NCBI RefSeq assembly: GCF_023028105.1
Contig: NZ_CP095491.1
Coordinates: forward strand, 2,480,001-2,544,000
Length of the DNA stretch: 64,000 nucleotides
DNA from: Halosolutus gelatinilyticus
Lineage (GTDB): Archaea; Halobacteriota; Halobacteria; Halobacteriales; Natrialbaceae
Direction of reading: 5' to 3'
Shown: positions 36,216 through 44,946 of the stretch, piece by piece
How positions within the stretch are numbered: the stretch's first letter is position 1
Layout: each line of letters starts with the position of its first letter
Program-made: the position numbers and the translations under genes
Notes under the pieces: model-generated
Seen by the model: only the letters and a program-made list of their open reading frames with translations
The model's database searches: none
Told to the model about the DNA's origin: nothing

Positions 36216-36401
36216 ATGTCCGACGACGCCATCCTGTTTCGCCTTAACGTCATCATTCTGCTGTTGCTCGGGATCGTCGCGATATTGCTTTGGCCGATCG
36301 TCTTGCCGCTGCTGTTCGCCGGCGTTTCGATCGTGGTTCTTGGCCTCGTTCTCGTCCTCGTCGGTGCCTTGCTCTGGCGTATCCTCGAGGCCACCCAATA
36401 A
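36216..36401 (+). CDS. 61-aa two-span membrane micro-protein
   Basis: A 61-residue protein dominated by two hydrophobic segments (residues about 10-32 and 33-56: LNVIILLLLGIVAILLWPIV, then LLFAGVSIVVLGLVLVLVG). The TATA-like CTTTATTG at 36187-36194, about 22-29 bases upstream of the ATG, fits a leaderless gene. No family recognised. It is more AT-rich than the neighbours, which is expected from hydrophobic codons. Confidence 0.62.
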   Translation: MSDDAILFRLNVIILLLLGIVAILLWPIVLPLLFAGVSIVVLGLVLVLVGALLWRILEATQ

Positions 36402-36461
36402 CTACCGCGTCGAGGGAGCCGGTCGACCCCGAGACCCGTCGTGAGTGGCCGCACGAGGCAC

Positions 36462-37229
36462 TCACTCGTCGATCGGCGTTCCGTCGATCCCCTTTGCGCC
36501 TTCGGAATCGTGGACGACGACCTCGCCGGGATCGGGGTCGGCGGGCGCGTAGGTGTCGCGGACGCCGATCGCCTCCTCCAGTTCTCGCACCGCTCGCTCC
36601 TTGAGCGCGGCGGCCAACTCCTCGGCGTCCTCGCGCGAGATGTCCCGGCCGAGACCCTCGCACTCGTGTACGCGGACGAGCCCCTCTTCATCGCCGGCTT
36701 CCCGTTGCGCTGGGAGCGCAACGCTGTCGACGGCCTCGCCCATCGGTTGGCTGGTCCCCGCGAGCGCCACGCTGAACGGATAGGTGCGACAGATCAACGG
36801 CCGATCGTCGTGGGCGACGCAGGCGCCGGTGCCCGACTCGTCCTCCTCGTAGAAGACGCAGTCGCCGCAGCCGTCGGTCTGGAGCGCCCATTCGAACGTC
36901 TCGCCCTCGCGGTTGCCGTCCGCCGTTTCCCGCAGGCCGTAGGGCATCGGTCGGGCGACGTCGCGCCAGTCGGAGGCGCCGTCGGTATCGTCTTCCCCGT
37001 CGAGACCGCCGGTCCTCTCGAGTTCGCGGACCTCGTCCGGGAACACCGTCGCGGTGTGTTCGTCCTCGCCGGTCCCCTTGCAACAGGCGCCACAGCGGGT
37101 GCACTCGAACCCGATCGACTCGATCGCGTCGGCGAGGTCGGCGACGGCGAGCGCGCGGGCCTGCTCGAGTTCGGCCTCCAGCGATTGCACGACCTGTCTT
37201 TCGCGCGGACGCGGAAAAGGAAGTCGCAT
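36462..37229 (-). CDS. YkgJ-family cysteine-cluster protein
   Basis: A 255-residue protein with three cysteine clusters: FECTRCGACCKGTG (residues about 41-54), GCGDCVFYEEDE and CVAHDDRPLICRTYPF. This is the Fe-S or zinc-binding YkgJ/UPF0153 family. It is probably cytosolic and metal-binding; the reaction is unknown. C-terminal helices (ISREDAEELAAALKERAVRE) follow the clusters. The next gene on the plus strand starts 86 bases from its 5' end. Confidence 0.85.
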   Translation of the reverse strand: MRLPFPRPRERQVVQSLEAELEQARALAVADLADAIESIGFECTRCGACCKGTGEDEHTATVFPDEVRELERTGGLDGEDDTDGASDWRDVARPMPYGLRETADGNREGETFEWALQTDGCGDCVFYEEDESGTGACVAHDDRPLICRTYPFSVALAGTSQPMGEAVDSVALPAQREAGDEEGLVRVHECEGLGRDISREDAEELAAALKERAVRELEEAIGVRDTYAPADPDPGEVVVHDSEGAKGIDGTPIDE

Positions 37230-37315
37230 CGACGTCCCGAACGCGAGACGGGACCGGGCGCCGGCCCGAGGATGCAGTGTAAACCGTTACCTGTTCACAC
37301 GACCTAGCTCCGTTA

Positions 37316-37579
37316 ATGTCATCGCTGAACGAGGAGATGGCCAGCGTCCAGTCGGAGATCGACGACGTCCGCGATCTCCTCAGAGAGGAGGTCCCGGAAC
37401 TCTTCGCGTTCGACGTCATCGTCGGCAAGATCGAGTACAACGCCAACAGCAACACCGTCACGACGACGATCGAGCCGAGTTCCGAGGCCCGAACCCAGAT
37501 CGCCGAGGAGTTCGGCGGCGTCAAGGTAAAAATCGAAGATCAGCTGACGATGCAGTTCCAACTCACCTCGAACGAGTAA
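37316..37579 (+). CDS. 87-aa conserved hypothetical protein
   Basis: An 87-residue protein with an N-terminal amphipathic coiled-coil (EMASVQSEIDDVRDLLREEV) and a beta-rich end (FDVIVGKIEYNANSNTVTTT, then VKIEDQLTMQFQL). The codon use is typical. No family recognised with confidence. It converges with the MBL gene 39 bases downstream. Confidence 0.62.
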   Translation: MSSLNEEMASVQSEIDDVRDLLREEVPELFAFDVIVGKIEYNANSNTVTTTIEPSSEARTQIAEEFGGVKVKIEDQLTMQFQLTSNE

Positions 37580-37617
37580 GCGGGCGGCGATCGCAGCGGA
37601 CCGCTTCGCGGGTCGCG

Positions 37618-38412
37618 TCAGGCGTCTCCCCGATCCATCGTCGCGTGCTCGCCGTCCCACGAGAGCGCGCCGTCGACGGCCAGTTTCTCGAGGTGCGCGC
37701 GGACGGTCGCGCGTGCGAGATCCCGAACGCCGGTTAGCTCCTTCTCGTAGGCGCCGTCGAGGATTTCGTCGAGGGTCGTCGCCCCGTCGGCGACCGCCGA
37801 TCGAACGCGGCGCTCGCGCTCGTACCGGTGGGACAGCAGGCGCTCGAGCGCGTCGCGCGGCGCGTCGATCGCGGGTCCGTGGCCAGGATAGAGCGTCGGC
37901 GGATCGATCGCCCGGAGCCGACGCAGCGTGGTCAGGTACGCGCGCATGTCTCCCTCGGGAGCGCCGACGACGACGCTGCCCTCGCGGAGAGCGCAGTCGC
38001 CGCACAGGATCGGGCCGTCGCGTCCGGCCACGACGGCGACGTGATCCGGGGCGTGGCCGGGTGCGTCGAGGACAGTCGCGCGATCGTCGCCGATCGGAAT
38101 CGTCGTTCCCGGCGCGAAGACGCGATCGGGGTCGCGCCCCGTCGCGTTTCGAAACCGGTCGACGCGTCCGTAGCGGGCCCAGACGGTCGCGCCGGTCTCC
38201 TCGGCGTAGGCGTCGACGGCGCCGACGTGGTCGGGGTGGGTGTGTGTGACCAGGACGTGTTCGACCGATCGCTCGCGAACGAGCCGATCGAGGTCGTCGG
38301 TTCGCGCGGCGGGATCGACGAGCGCCGCCGAATCGTGGCCGAGCAGGTACGCGTTGGTCGTTCCGGTCGGCGCGCGCGTCGGCACCGACACGGCGTGGCG
38401 AGTGACGTTCAT
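37618..38412 (-). CDS. MBL-fold metallo-hydrolase
   Basis: A 264-residue metallo-beta-lactamase fold. The metal motif HTHPDHVGAV is at about residues 56-65; other ligands lie in DAPGHAPDHVAVV and in LYPGHGPAI. A C-terminal helical domain (DALERLLSHRYERERRVR and beyond) resembles that of glyoxalase-like or LACTB2-type hydrolases. It could hydrolyse a thioester or phosphodiester. Metal ligands look complete. Neighbouring genes give no substrate clue. Confidence 0.86.
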   Translation of the reverse strand: MNVTRHAVSVPTRAPTGTTNAYLLGHDSAALVDPAARTDDLDRLVRERSVEHVLVTHTHPDHVGAVDAYAEETGATVWARYGRVDRFRNATGRDPDRVFAPGTTIPIGDDRATVLDAPGHAPDHVAVVAGRDGPILCGDCALREGSVVVGAPEGDMRAYLTTLRRLRAIDPPTLYPGHGPAIDAPRDALERLLSHRYERERRVRSAVADGATTLDEILDGAYEKELTGVRDLARATVRAHLEKLAVDGALSWDGEHATMDRGDA

Positions 38413-38505
38413 ACGCGAACTGGAGACCGAATAGAAAAGTGCGTGTCGACCGTCCGGAGCCCCCGGTCCGGACGGCCGACGAGCGATCGACGATCGCGGG
38501 ATGGG

Positions 38506-38787
38506 TCAGTGGTTCAGGTAGTAGACCTGCTTGCGCGCGTCCCGGAAGCTGTACCGGGAGTCGACGAGTCCGACGTCCTCCAGGCGATTAAGCGCGTAGC
38601 GAACGGTCCGGTCCGGAAGTAGCGATTCCTCGGCGAGTTGTCCCTGGGAGAGCGGCGAGTCCGACTCGAGTACCTTCGCGACGAGCTTCGCGCTCGGCGG
38701 CAGCTCTCGAAGCCGGTCGCGGTACTCGTCCTCCGAGAGGGGTTCTTCCGCGGTTGCAGCACTGTCCTCAGCGGTACTCATGCTCAT
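38506..38787 (-). CDS. Winged-helix transcriptional regulator
   Basis: A 93-residue winged-helix protein. HTH: LPPSAKLVAKVLESDSPLSQ, GQLAEESLLPDRTVRYALNRL; wing: LVDSRYSFRDARKQVYYL. The pattern is that of haloarchaeal MarR/TrmB-like small regulators. A TATA-like CATATAGGG about 40 bases upstream of the start (minus strand, near 38825-38835) supports the ATG at 38787; ATG 38781 is an alternative. A long AT-rich divergent region separates it from the methyltransferase. Confidence 0.8.
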   Translation of the reverse strand: MSMSTAEDSAATAEEPLSEDEYRDRLRELPPSAKLVAKVLESDSPLSQGQLAEESLLPDRTVRYALNRLEDVGLVDSRYSFRDARKQVYYLNH

Positions 38788-38917
38788 ACCTACACCCACC
38801 GGAGACCGTGCTGGTAAAGCTTCCCTATATGTGGATACGAATAGTCAAGTTTGTCTAAGGCGTTTAAATGATGTATTAACACAACCACTTGCATCCCTCC
38901 GCCGTCGGCCGATTACG

Positions 38918-38925
38918 TTTATATA
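38918..38925 (+). promoter_or_regulatory. Strong TATA box without an obvious gene, possible small RNA start
   Basis: TTTATATA sits 111 bases before the first ATG frame of the methyltransferase region and 240 bases before its likely GTG start. Downstream, CGAGCA-ggc-TGCTCG forms a 6-bp hairpin near 38943. A separate TATA-like ATCGTTTTATCC (39121-39132) better serves the methyltransferase. The first TATA may drive a non-coding RNA or long leader of about 170 bases. Confidence 0.4.
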
Positions 38926-39157
38926 GGGGGTCGAGCAGGCTGCTCGAATCGGCCGTCAATGTGTCGACCGTTCGCGCTCCAGGGGGGTCAACGCGACGGT
39001 TAGGGCAGTTGTTGCACTCCGACCAGCGATGACGGAAAAACCCCGGGACCACGGCCGTCGAGCGGGTGAATCGGTGCGGTTCCGATCGAACGATCCGGTC
39101 ACCGGTCGAGTAACTCCAGTATCGTTTTATCCTCCGACTCCTGTAGTTGCGTCCAGT

Positions 39158-39865
39158 GTGAAAGGACAGGAGTGGTACCAGGCCGACGACGTGGCCGAGG
39201 AGTACGACGATAAGCGGTTCTCTCGCGGCGGGCAGCTGATCGACCAGCGGGAGAAAACGGCCGTCCTGGACGCGATCATGCCCGTCGAGGATCGGAACGT
39301 ACTCGAAATCGCCTGCGGTACCGGGCGGTTCACCGTGATGCTCGCCGAGCGCGGGGCCGACGTCGTGGGACTCGACATTTCTGCAGCGATGTTACAGCAA
39401 GGGCGCCGGAAAGCGCGAAATGCCGATCTCGAGGGCACGCTCGAGTTCCTCCGCGGTGACGCAGGGCGGCTGCCGTTCCCGGACGATCACTTCGATACCG
39501 TGATCGCGATGCGATTTTTCCACTTGGCGGACGATCCGGAGGCGTTTCTGCGGGAGATGCGACGGGTCTCGAGCGAACAGATCGTCTTCGATACGTTCAA
39601 CCGGTTCAGCTCCCGCAGCGTTTACAACTGGGCGTTGCCGATGGGGTCACGACTCTACTCGAAGAGCGAAGTGAGCGTCCTCCTCGCGAAGGCCGACCTT
39701 ACCCTCGTCGAGGTCGAGGACGACTTCATCGTTCCCTACGGGCTCTACCGATCGATCCCGAACGTCCTCGCGGAACCGATCCGCGCGATCGACGAGACGA
39801 TCGGCGCGCTGCCGGTGACGGACCACCTCGCGTCGGTATCGTACTGGAACACGCGCGTCCGGTGA
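39158..39865 (+). CDS. Class I SAM-dependent methyltransferase
   Basis: A 235-residue Rossmann-fold methyltransferase. Motif I is VLEIACGTGRFTVMLAERG; post-I VVGLDISAAMLQQGR; motif IV PFPDDHFDTVIAMRFFHL. Substrate is not evident; the fold is that of small-molecule or quinone methyltransferases. The GTG at 39158 is chosen: 43 residues upstream in the same frame are low-complexity, and the TATA-like sequence at 39121-39132 is about 26-37 bases upstream, consistent with a leaderless transcript. Confidence 0.83.
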   Translation: MKGQEWYQADDVAEEYDDKRFSRGGQLIDQREKTAVLDAIMPVEDRNVLEIACGTGRFTVMLAERGADVVGLDISAAMLQQGRRKARNADLEGTLEFLRGDAGRLPFPDDHFDTVIAMRFFHLADDPEAFLREMRRVSSEQIVFDTFNRFSSRSVYNWALPMGSRLYSKSEVSVLLAKADLTLVEVEDDFIVPYGLYRSIPNVLAEPIRAIDETIGALPVTDHLASVSYWNTRVR

Positions 39866-39938
39866 CACCGATCCCGCGAGGTCGCGCGTTGACGCGAACC
39901 CGTCCTCTTTTTACCGTCGGAGAATGCTACAGTTCAGT

Positions 39939-40835
39939 ATGGAGCTCTCGGTAGTCGTGTCGACGCTCAACGACCGAGAGCAGCTACTCTCCAGTCTGGA
40001 CGTCCTCCGCGAGCGGACGCCCTCGTCGACGGAGGTCGTCGTCGTCAACGGACCCTCGTCGGACGGGACGACCGGCGTCGTCCGCGACCGATCGGACGTG
40101 GACGTGCTCGTGGAGATCTCCGAGCGAAATCCCAACGTCTCGCGCAACGCCGGATTCGAGATCGCGACCGGCGACGTCGTCGCGTTTCTCGCCGGCGAGT
40201 ACGTCGTCGAAGACGGGTGGTACGACGCGCTGGAGGGGGCGATCGCCGGCGCGGACGTCGTCACCGGCCCCGTCACCGACGCCGGGTCGACTGATCGCGA
40301 CGGGACGGCGAAGACGATCGCCGGCCGCCGAGTGACGCAGTTCGACGGCGACAACGTCGCGTTCGATCGGACCGTCCTCGAGGCGCTGGACGGGTTCGAC
40401 GAGTACCTCGAGACGGACGGCGCAACCGACTGCGCCCATCGCGTGGCCGGCCTCGGGTTCGAGGTCACCTGGGCGCCGGCGATGGCTGCCCGAAGCGAGA
40501 TCGGCGCCGACGGCGGCCGCGCGGATCCGGACTGGGGGACGGCCTACCACGGACTGTCCTACCGCCTCGTCAAGAACTACGGCCCGCGTCCCACCGTCTT
40601 CGGCCGGGCGGCGGGGAGCGCCGTCCGGGACGGCGTCGGCGGCGTGCGGAAGATCTTCGCGGGCGAGGAGACGCCGACAGGCTGGTTCGACGACGGGCTC
40701 GACGTCGTCAGGAGCACCGCGTCGGGGCTCGCCGACGGAGTCCGGGCCCGCTTCGCCGATCGATCGGCCCGACGGAACCCGAACGGCGTCTCGACGCGAC
40801 ACGACCGGGCGGTCCGGATCTACGATCGGCGCTGA
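39939..40835 (+). CDS. Family 2-like glycosyltransferase
   Basis: A 298-residue GT-A protein. ELSVVVSTLNDREQLLSSLD opens the nucleotide-binding strand and ISERNPNVSRNAGFEIATGD is the GT2 helix-strand pattern. The usual acidic DxD site after it is VVAFLAGEYVVEDGW here, so metal binding is atypical. Downstream DNVAFDRTVLEALDGFDEYL and GLGFEVTWAPA are typical. No membrane segment. The acceptor is unknown. ATG 39939 is preferred to 39924; a TTTTTACC TATA-like box lies about 20-30 bases upstream. Confidence 0.77.
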   Translation: MELSVVVSTLNDREQLLSSLDVLRERTPSSTEVVVVNGPSSDGTTGVVRDRSDVDVLVEISERNPNVSRNAGFEIATGDVVAFLAGEYVVEDGWYDALEGAIAGADVVTGPVTDAGSTDRDGTAKTIAGRRVTQFDGDNVAFDRTVLEALDGFDEYLETDGATDCAHRVAGLGFEVTWAPAMAARSEIGADGGRADPDWGTAYHGLSYRLVKNYGPRPTVFGRAAGSAVRDGVGGVRKIFAGEETPTGWFDDGLDVVRSTASGLADGVRARFADRSARRNPNGVSTRHDRAVRIYDRR

Positions 40836-40990
40836 CCGTCCGAATTCGCTCCTTCCCTCGTTACTTCTCCACAGTCAGAGCCTCGATCCCCATCCCGCTC
40901 GTCGATTCCCTTACGGTAGTCGCGGCGGTCGCGGGTGTCGTCGAGTTCGCCGGCCGGCGATCGTCGCGTTCTCGCAGCGTCGGTCGCGGG

Positions 40991-41818
40991 CTACCCCGGC
41001 CGTTCCGCATCCGGTGCGAGCACGTCGATCACGCGGCAGGCGTTCTTCGAAAAGGCGCGCCAGAGTTTGTCCTCGGAGACGTCGAGCGTGAGAATCTCCA
41101 TGACGGCGACGTCGGGGTGGCAGGCCGGGGCGCCGCTGCCGAACAGCACCCGATCGGGGTGTTCGAGTAGGGCGCGCTCGAGTTCCCGGCGGTACCTGAC
41201 GAGGCTCGTCTCGATGTAGCAGTCGTCGTACTCGGACAGCAGGTCGATCATCTCGTTCGCGAGCGATCGATCGAGCGGGTGGCCGCCGAAGTGGGCGACG
41301 ATCACCGGGAAGTCGTACTCGAACAGCATCGCTGCGAGGGTTTCGGGCGGCGCCTCGACGCCACCCTCGACGAGAACCGGAAGGCCCACGTCCTCGAGGA
41401 CGGCGAGGAGATCCGTATCGGGGTAGTCGTCGACCCCCGAATCGAGGACGAATCCGTGAAACCGATCGTCGTAGGCGTACCGTTCGACGTCCTCGGGCGT
41501 GGTGTGGTACTCCTTGCGACGACTCACGGCATTGCGAAGGCGGCCGGTGGCCGTCTCGTCGGGGCGTCGAGTCCCGTTGATCCGCGCGAACGCGACGAAG
41601 GGGCGATCGACGCTGCCCCGGGCGACCCCGTTGTTCGCCGCGACGTAGCTCGTCTCCGGCTGCGGCGGCGGGAAGACGACGGTCCTCGTGATCCCCGCCT
41701 GGTGTTGCTCGCGTTCGAGCCGATCGGGCGTGATCGGCTCGTAGTCGCCGGTCCCCTCGCCCGGCGCGAGACGCGCGTAGACGTCGACGATACGAAACCC
41801 GTGTTCCAGCTCCAGCAT
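40991..41818 (-). CDS. Amidohydrolase-2 family protein with altered metal site
   Basis: A 275-residue TIM-barrel-like protein of the amidohydrolase-2 group (FRIVDVYARLAPGEG at the start, FPVIVAHFGGHPLDRSLANE, and HPDRVLFGSGAPACHPDVAV near the end). In active members the N-terminal motif is DxHxH and the last Asp is in GSDxP. Here these are DVYAR and GSGAP, so the canonical metal ligands are not retained, while the central His is. It may use a different chemistry or act as a non-enzymatic binder. No pathway context. Confidence 0.7.
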   Translation of the reverse strand: MLELEHGFRIVDVYARLAPGEGTGDYEPITPDRLEREQHQAGITRTVVFPPPQPETSYVAANNGVARGSVDRPFVAFARINGTRRPDETATGRLRNAVSRRKEYHTTPEDVERYAYDDRFHGFVLDSGVDDYPDTDLLAVLEDVGLPVLVEGGVEAPPETLAAMLFEYDFPVIVAHFGGHPLDRSLANEMIDLLSEYDDCYIETSLVRYRRELERALLEHPDRVLFGSGAPACHPDVAVMEILTLDVSEDKLWRAFSKNACRVIDVLAPDAERPG

Positions 41819-41907
41819 CCCACGGGACTGTTTCCGACCGATCTATATCTTCGTACCGACTCGGTCCCGTTCGCCGCCGGAGGGTCCCGTACCCCGATCG
41901 AAAACGC

Positions 41908-41975
41908 CGTGAAAGCCCCTTTCACTCCCGCCCGAAGTGGGAGTCCGATCCGACGACGCGGACGGGGCTGAAGGG
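41908..41975. repeat. Degenerate remnant related to elements A and B
   Basis: GTGAAAGCCCCTTTCACTCC at 41909-41928 resembles the left end and internal CTTTCAGTCCCACCCG of the two long elements; GGGGCTGAAGGG follows at about 41964-41975. No matching right terminal repeat is clear. It lies in the long region upstream of the thermosome gene and could be a decayed copy. Confidence 0.4.
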
Positions 41976-42134
41976 ATCCGACATTGAGCGGAAGCTTCCC
42001 AGATGCCGGCCAGGGACTTTCGTGGCGTCAGAAGCGTATTACTCGGGTGCGTAACCGACTCTCGTCCGCCTCACCGAGTTGCGCCGATCGCTTCGACGCG
42101 CAATCGCCAGACGGAGCGGCGCCGGTACAGAAAA

Positions 42135-42143
42135 TTTTATATA
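42135..42143 (+). promoter_or_regulatory. Thermosome TATA box
   Basis: TTTTATATA, preceded by the A-rich AAAA, lies 34-42 bases upstream of the ATG. It is the strongest TATA box in the window. With a start near 42170, the transcript would have a very short leader. The AT-rich block stands out in a GC-rich region and suits a highly expressed, heat-induced gene. Confidence 0.75.
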
Positions 42144-42176
42144 GAAGTGCTGACGACATGGTTAGTGAGGATAACC

Positions 42177-43754
42177 ATGGCACAACAGCGACGCATGGGC
42201 GGACAGCCTATGTTCATTCTGAGCGAGGACAGTCAGCGAACGCAGGGTCGCGACGCCCAATCGTCGAACATCATGGCCGGCAAGGCCGTCGCCGAGGCCG
42301 TACGGACGACGCTCGGCCCCCGCGGGATGGATAAGATGCTCGTCGACTCCAGCGGCGAGGTCGTCATCACGAACGACGGGGCAACCATCTTAAACGAGAT
42401 GGACATCGAGCACCCTGCGGCGCAGATGATCGTCGAGGTCGCCGACTCGCAGGAGGAGGAAGTCGGTGACGGGACGACGACGGCGGCCGTGATCGCCGGC
42501 AACCTGCTCGGCGAGGCCGAGGACTTGATCGAACAGGACGTCCACGCGACGACGATCGTCGAGGGTTACCACGAAGCCGCGGAAATCGCCCTCGAAGCGA
42601 TCGCCGAACAGGTCAGCGAGGCCGACGTCGACGACGACGTCCTGAAGCAGGTCGCCGAATCGAGTATGACCGGCAAGGGAACCGGCGGTCTCACCGCCGA
42701 GACGCTGGCCGAGACGGTCGTCGAGGCCATCCGCCACGTCGAGAGCGACGACGGCGTCGAGCGCGACAACGTTGCCGTCCACACCCAGATCGGCGCCTCC
42801 TCGAACGCGACCGAACTCGTCCCCGGCATCATCATCGACGAGGAGCCCGCCCACGAGGCGATGCCCGCGTCGGTCGAGGACGCCTCGATCGCCATCCTCG
42901 ACGTCGAACTCGGCGTCCGAACCGGCGAGGTCGACGCCGAGTACGCGATCGACTCGATCGACCAGCTCAACGCCGCACTCGACGCGGAGGAGAGCGAGGT
43001 CCGGGGCTACGCCGAGACGATCGCCGAGAGCGGCACCGACGTCGTCTTCACGACCGACGACGTCGACGATCGCGTCAGCACCTACCTCGCCAACGAGGGC
43101 GTCCTCGTCTTCGAGGACCTCGGGAACAAGGACGCCCGCAAGATCGCGTCCGCGACGGGCGCGACCCGCGTCGGCGCCCTCGACGACCTCGAGGCGGAAG
43201 ACTTCGGCGAGGCCGAGCGCATCCGCACCGACTCCTTCGGCGACGAGGATCTCGCGTTCGTCGAGGGCGGCGCGGCCGCCGAAACCGTCACCGTCTTCGT
43301 CCGCGGCGGGACCGAACACGTCGTCGACGAACTCGAGCGCGCCATCACCGACGCGCTCGACGTCGTCGCGACGGCGCTCGAATCCGGCGAGGTCGTCCCC
43401 GGCGCCGGCGCCACCGAGATCGCGATCGCGGACAAGATCCGCTCGGAGGCCGCCGGCATCGAGGGTCGCAAGCAGCTCGCCGTGACGGCCTTCGCCGACG
43501 CGCTCGACGTCGTCCCGCGAACGCTGGCCGCCAACACCGGCCAGGACCCGATCGACGCGCTCGTGGACCTCCGTGCCGCCCACGAGTCCGAGGGCCGCGC
43601 GGGCCTGATCACCAGCGGCGAGGAGGTCACGATCGCCGACCCGTTCGAGTACGGCGTCGTCGACCCCGCCGACGTCAAGCGCGAGGCGATCGAGAGCGCC
43701 ACGGAGGCCGCGACGATGATCGTCCGCATCGACGACGTCATCGCCGCCGAGTAA
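42177..43754 (+). CDS. Thermosome subunit (group II chaperonin)
   Basis: A 525-residue ATP-dependent folding chaperonin subunit that forms double-ring complexes. Signatures: [47 protein letters not shown], and GGGATEIA-type ATP region [16 protein letters not shown]. Length and all ATP-binding motifs are normal. Start at ATG 42177 is fixed by the [19 protein letters not shown]-terminus and the TATA box. Haloarchaea often have two or three paralogues; only one is in this window. Confidence 0.95.
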   Translation: MAQQRRMGGQPMFILSEDSQRTQGRDAQSSNIMAGKAVAEAVRTTLGPRGMDKMLVDSSGEVVITNDGATILNEMDIEHPAAQMIVEVADSQEEEVGDGTTTAAVIAGNLLGEAEDLIEQDVHATTIVEGYHEAAEIALEAIAEQVSEADVDDDVLKQVAESSMTGKGTGGLTAETLAETVVEAIRHVESDDGVERDNVAVHTQIGASSNATELVPGIIIDEEPAHEAMPASVEDASIAILDVELGVRTGEVDAEYAIDSIDQLNAALDAEESEVRGYAETIAESGTDVVFTTDDVDDRVSTYLANEGVLVFEDLGNKDARKIASATGATRVGALDDLEAEDFGEAERIRTDSFGDEDLAFVEGGAAAETVTVFVRGGTEHVVDELERAITDALDVVATALESGEVVPGAGATEIAIADKIRSEAAGIEGRKQLAVTAFADALDVVPRTLAANTGQDPIDALVDLRAAHESEGRAGLITSGEEVTIADPFEYGVVDPADVKREAIESATEAATMIVRIDDVIAAE

Positions 43755-43861
43755 CCGCCGGATAGCCGCCGAATCGTCGCCGGTTCGATCTCCGCTTTTT
43801 ATCGCCGTCGAAACGGTTCGTCGGGTTCACCGTCGTTCGTCGTGCCCGGACGGCAGGTCGA

Positions 43862-44737
43862 CTACGACGGTCGCGAGCCGTCGGCTTCGAGGACGACCTC
43901 GTCGCCGGTCGCGAGTCCGAACGCCTCGTCGCCGCGGCCGCGATTGACGTCCAGTTCGACGTAGCCGTGGCTCCCGACGGTCGCGAGTCGCTGGCCGGGG
44001 GAGACGGCTGCGAAGGTCTCTCCAACCGGCACCTCCTCGCCGTTCGCGACGATCGTCTGCCGATCTGCGAGGAACGACCCTGGGACGTTCGTGATCGCGT
44101 TTCCGAAGCCGTCGACGACCAGCACCTCGCCGCTCGCGCGATCGGTCGCGACGGTCGCCGTCGGGAGGGCGAGATCCGCCTCGTGCTCGCTCGCCGTGAG
44201 AAACGGGAGCGAATCGAGGTCGTCGAGCGGAGCGTCGTGAACCGCGGCGGCGGCGGGCGCGAAGACGTCCCGGCCGTGGAAGGTGTTGCTCGCCGGGCCC
44301 CGCCGATCGGTCGCGCCCGTCGCCTCATCCGATCTCCCGTCGCCGGTGGGCGCGTCAAGCGTCGGCTCTGCGGGGGCAGTCGGCTCGACCGTCTCCAGCG
44401 CAGTTTCGTCGATCGCGTACGTCTCGAGCGGGTCGTCCACCGCGAGTCGCCGCGCCGGCGGGAGGAGAACGCCGTTGTCCGGCCCGACGAGCGCGTGCTC
44501 GCCCGCGCGAACGACGATCGCGTTCCGATCGGTGCCGACGCCGGGGTCGACGACGACGAGGTGGGTCGCGGACGGATAGTACGGCAGTACTTCGCGCAGC
44601 CAGAACGCCGCTGCGCGGACGTTCTGCCGGGGGAAGTCGTGCGCGACGTCGACGAGTCGCGCGTCGGTTCGCTGGAGAACGACGCCCTTCATCGCCGCGG
44701 GGTACGGCGAGCCGAAATCCGACGCGAGCGTGATCAT
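43862..44737 (-). CDS. S-adenosyl-L-methionine hydrolase (SAM hydroxide adenosyltransferase family, DUF62)
   Basis: A 291-residue protein that splits S-adenosylmethionine to adenosine and methionine. Conserved motifs are MITLASDFGSPYPAAMKGVV, VVVDPGVGTDRNAIVV, VGPDNGVL, FHGRDVFAPAAAA and VVDGFGNAITN; the C-terminal domain follows. About 35 residues of Pro/Ala/Asp linker between the ETYAID strand and FHGRD are extra compared with typical members. ATG 44737 is chosen for the MITLASDFG start. Confidence 0.87.
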   Translation of the reverse strand: MITLASDFGSPYPAAMKGVVLQRTDARLVDVAHDFPRQNVRAAAFWLREVLPYYPSATHLVVVDPGVGTDRNAIVVRAGEHALVGPDNGVLLPPARRLAVDDPLETYAIDETALETVEPTAPAEPTLDAPTGDGRSDEATGATDRRGPASNTFHGRDVFAPAAAAVHDAPLDDLDSLPFLTASEHEADLALPTATVATDRASGEVLVVDGFGNAITNVPGSFLADRQTIVANGEEVPVGETFAAVSPGQRLATVGSHGYVELDVNRGRGDEAFGLATGDEVVLEADGSRPS

Positions 44738-44808
44738 GCGCGTGCGTAGCCGCCGAGACGGCAAAGGCGGTACGGATTTCTCGGGCGCCCGGGACGGTGG
44801 AGACATGA

Positions 44809-44946
44809 CGTGGCCCCTCACAGGGCCGCGATCGACCCGAGTACTGCCCGTGGTGCGGGGACCGGCTCACGGATCGTCGACACGAGGGCGATCGGCTCCC
44901 TCACTATGGCGCGTGCGATCAGACGCTGTACCGGAATCCGGTCCCG
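44809..44946 (+). pseudogene. Zinc-ribbon 5' part of the Nudix gene lost by a frame break
   Basis: The frame of the Nudix gene is open back to a TGA at 44806-44808 and encodes RPEYCPWCGDRL...YGACDQTLYRNPVPM, a zinc ribbon as found at the N-terminus of NADH-type or 8-oxo-dGTPase-type Nudix proteins. It has no ATG, GTG or TTG between the stop and 44947. An ATG at 44805 (MTWPLTGPRS) is one base out of frame; removing one C from the run of four at 44814-44817 would join them. The gene may carry a true frameshift or a sequence error. Confidence 0.6.
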
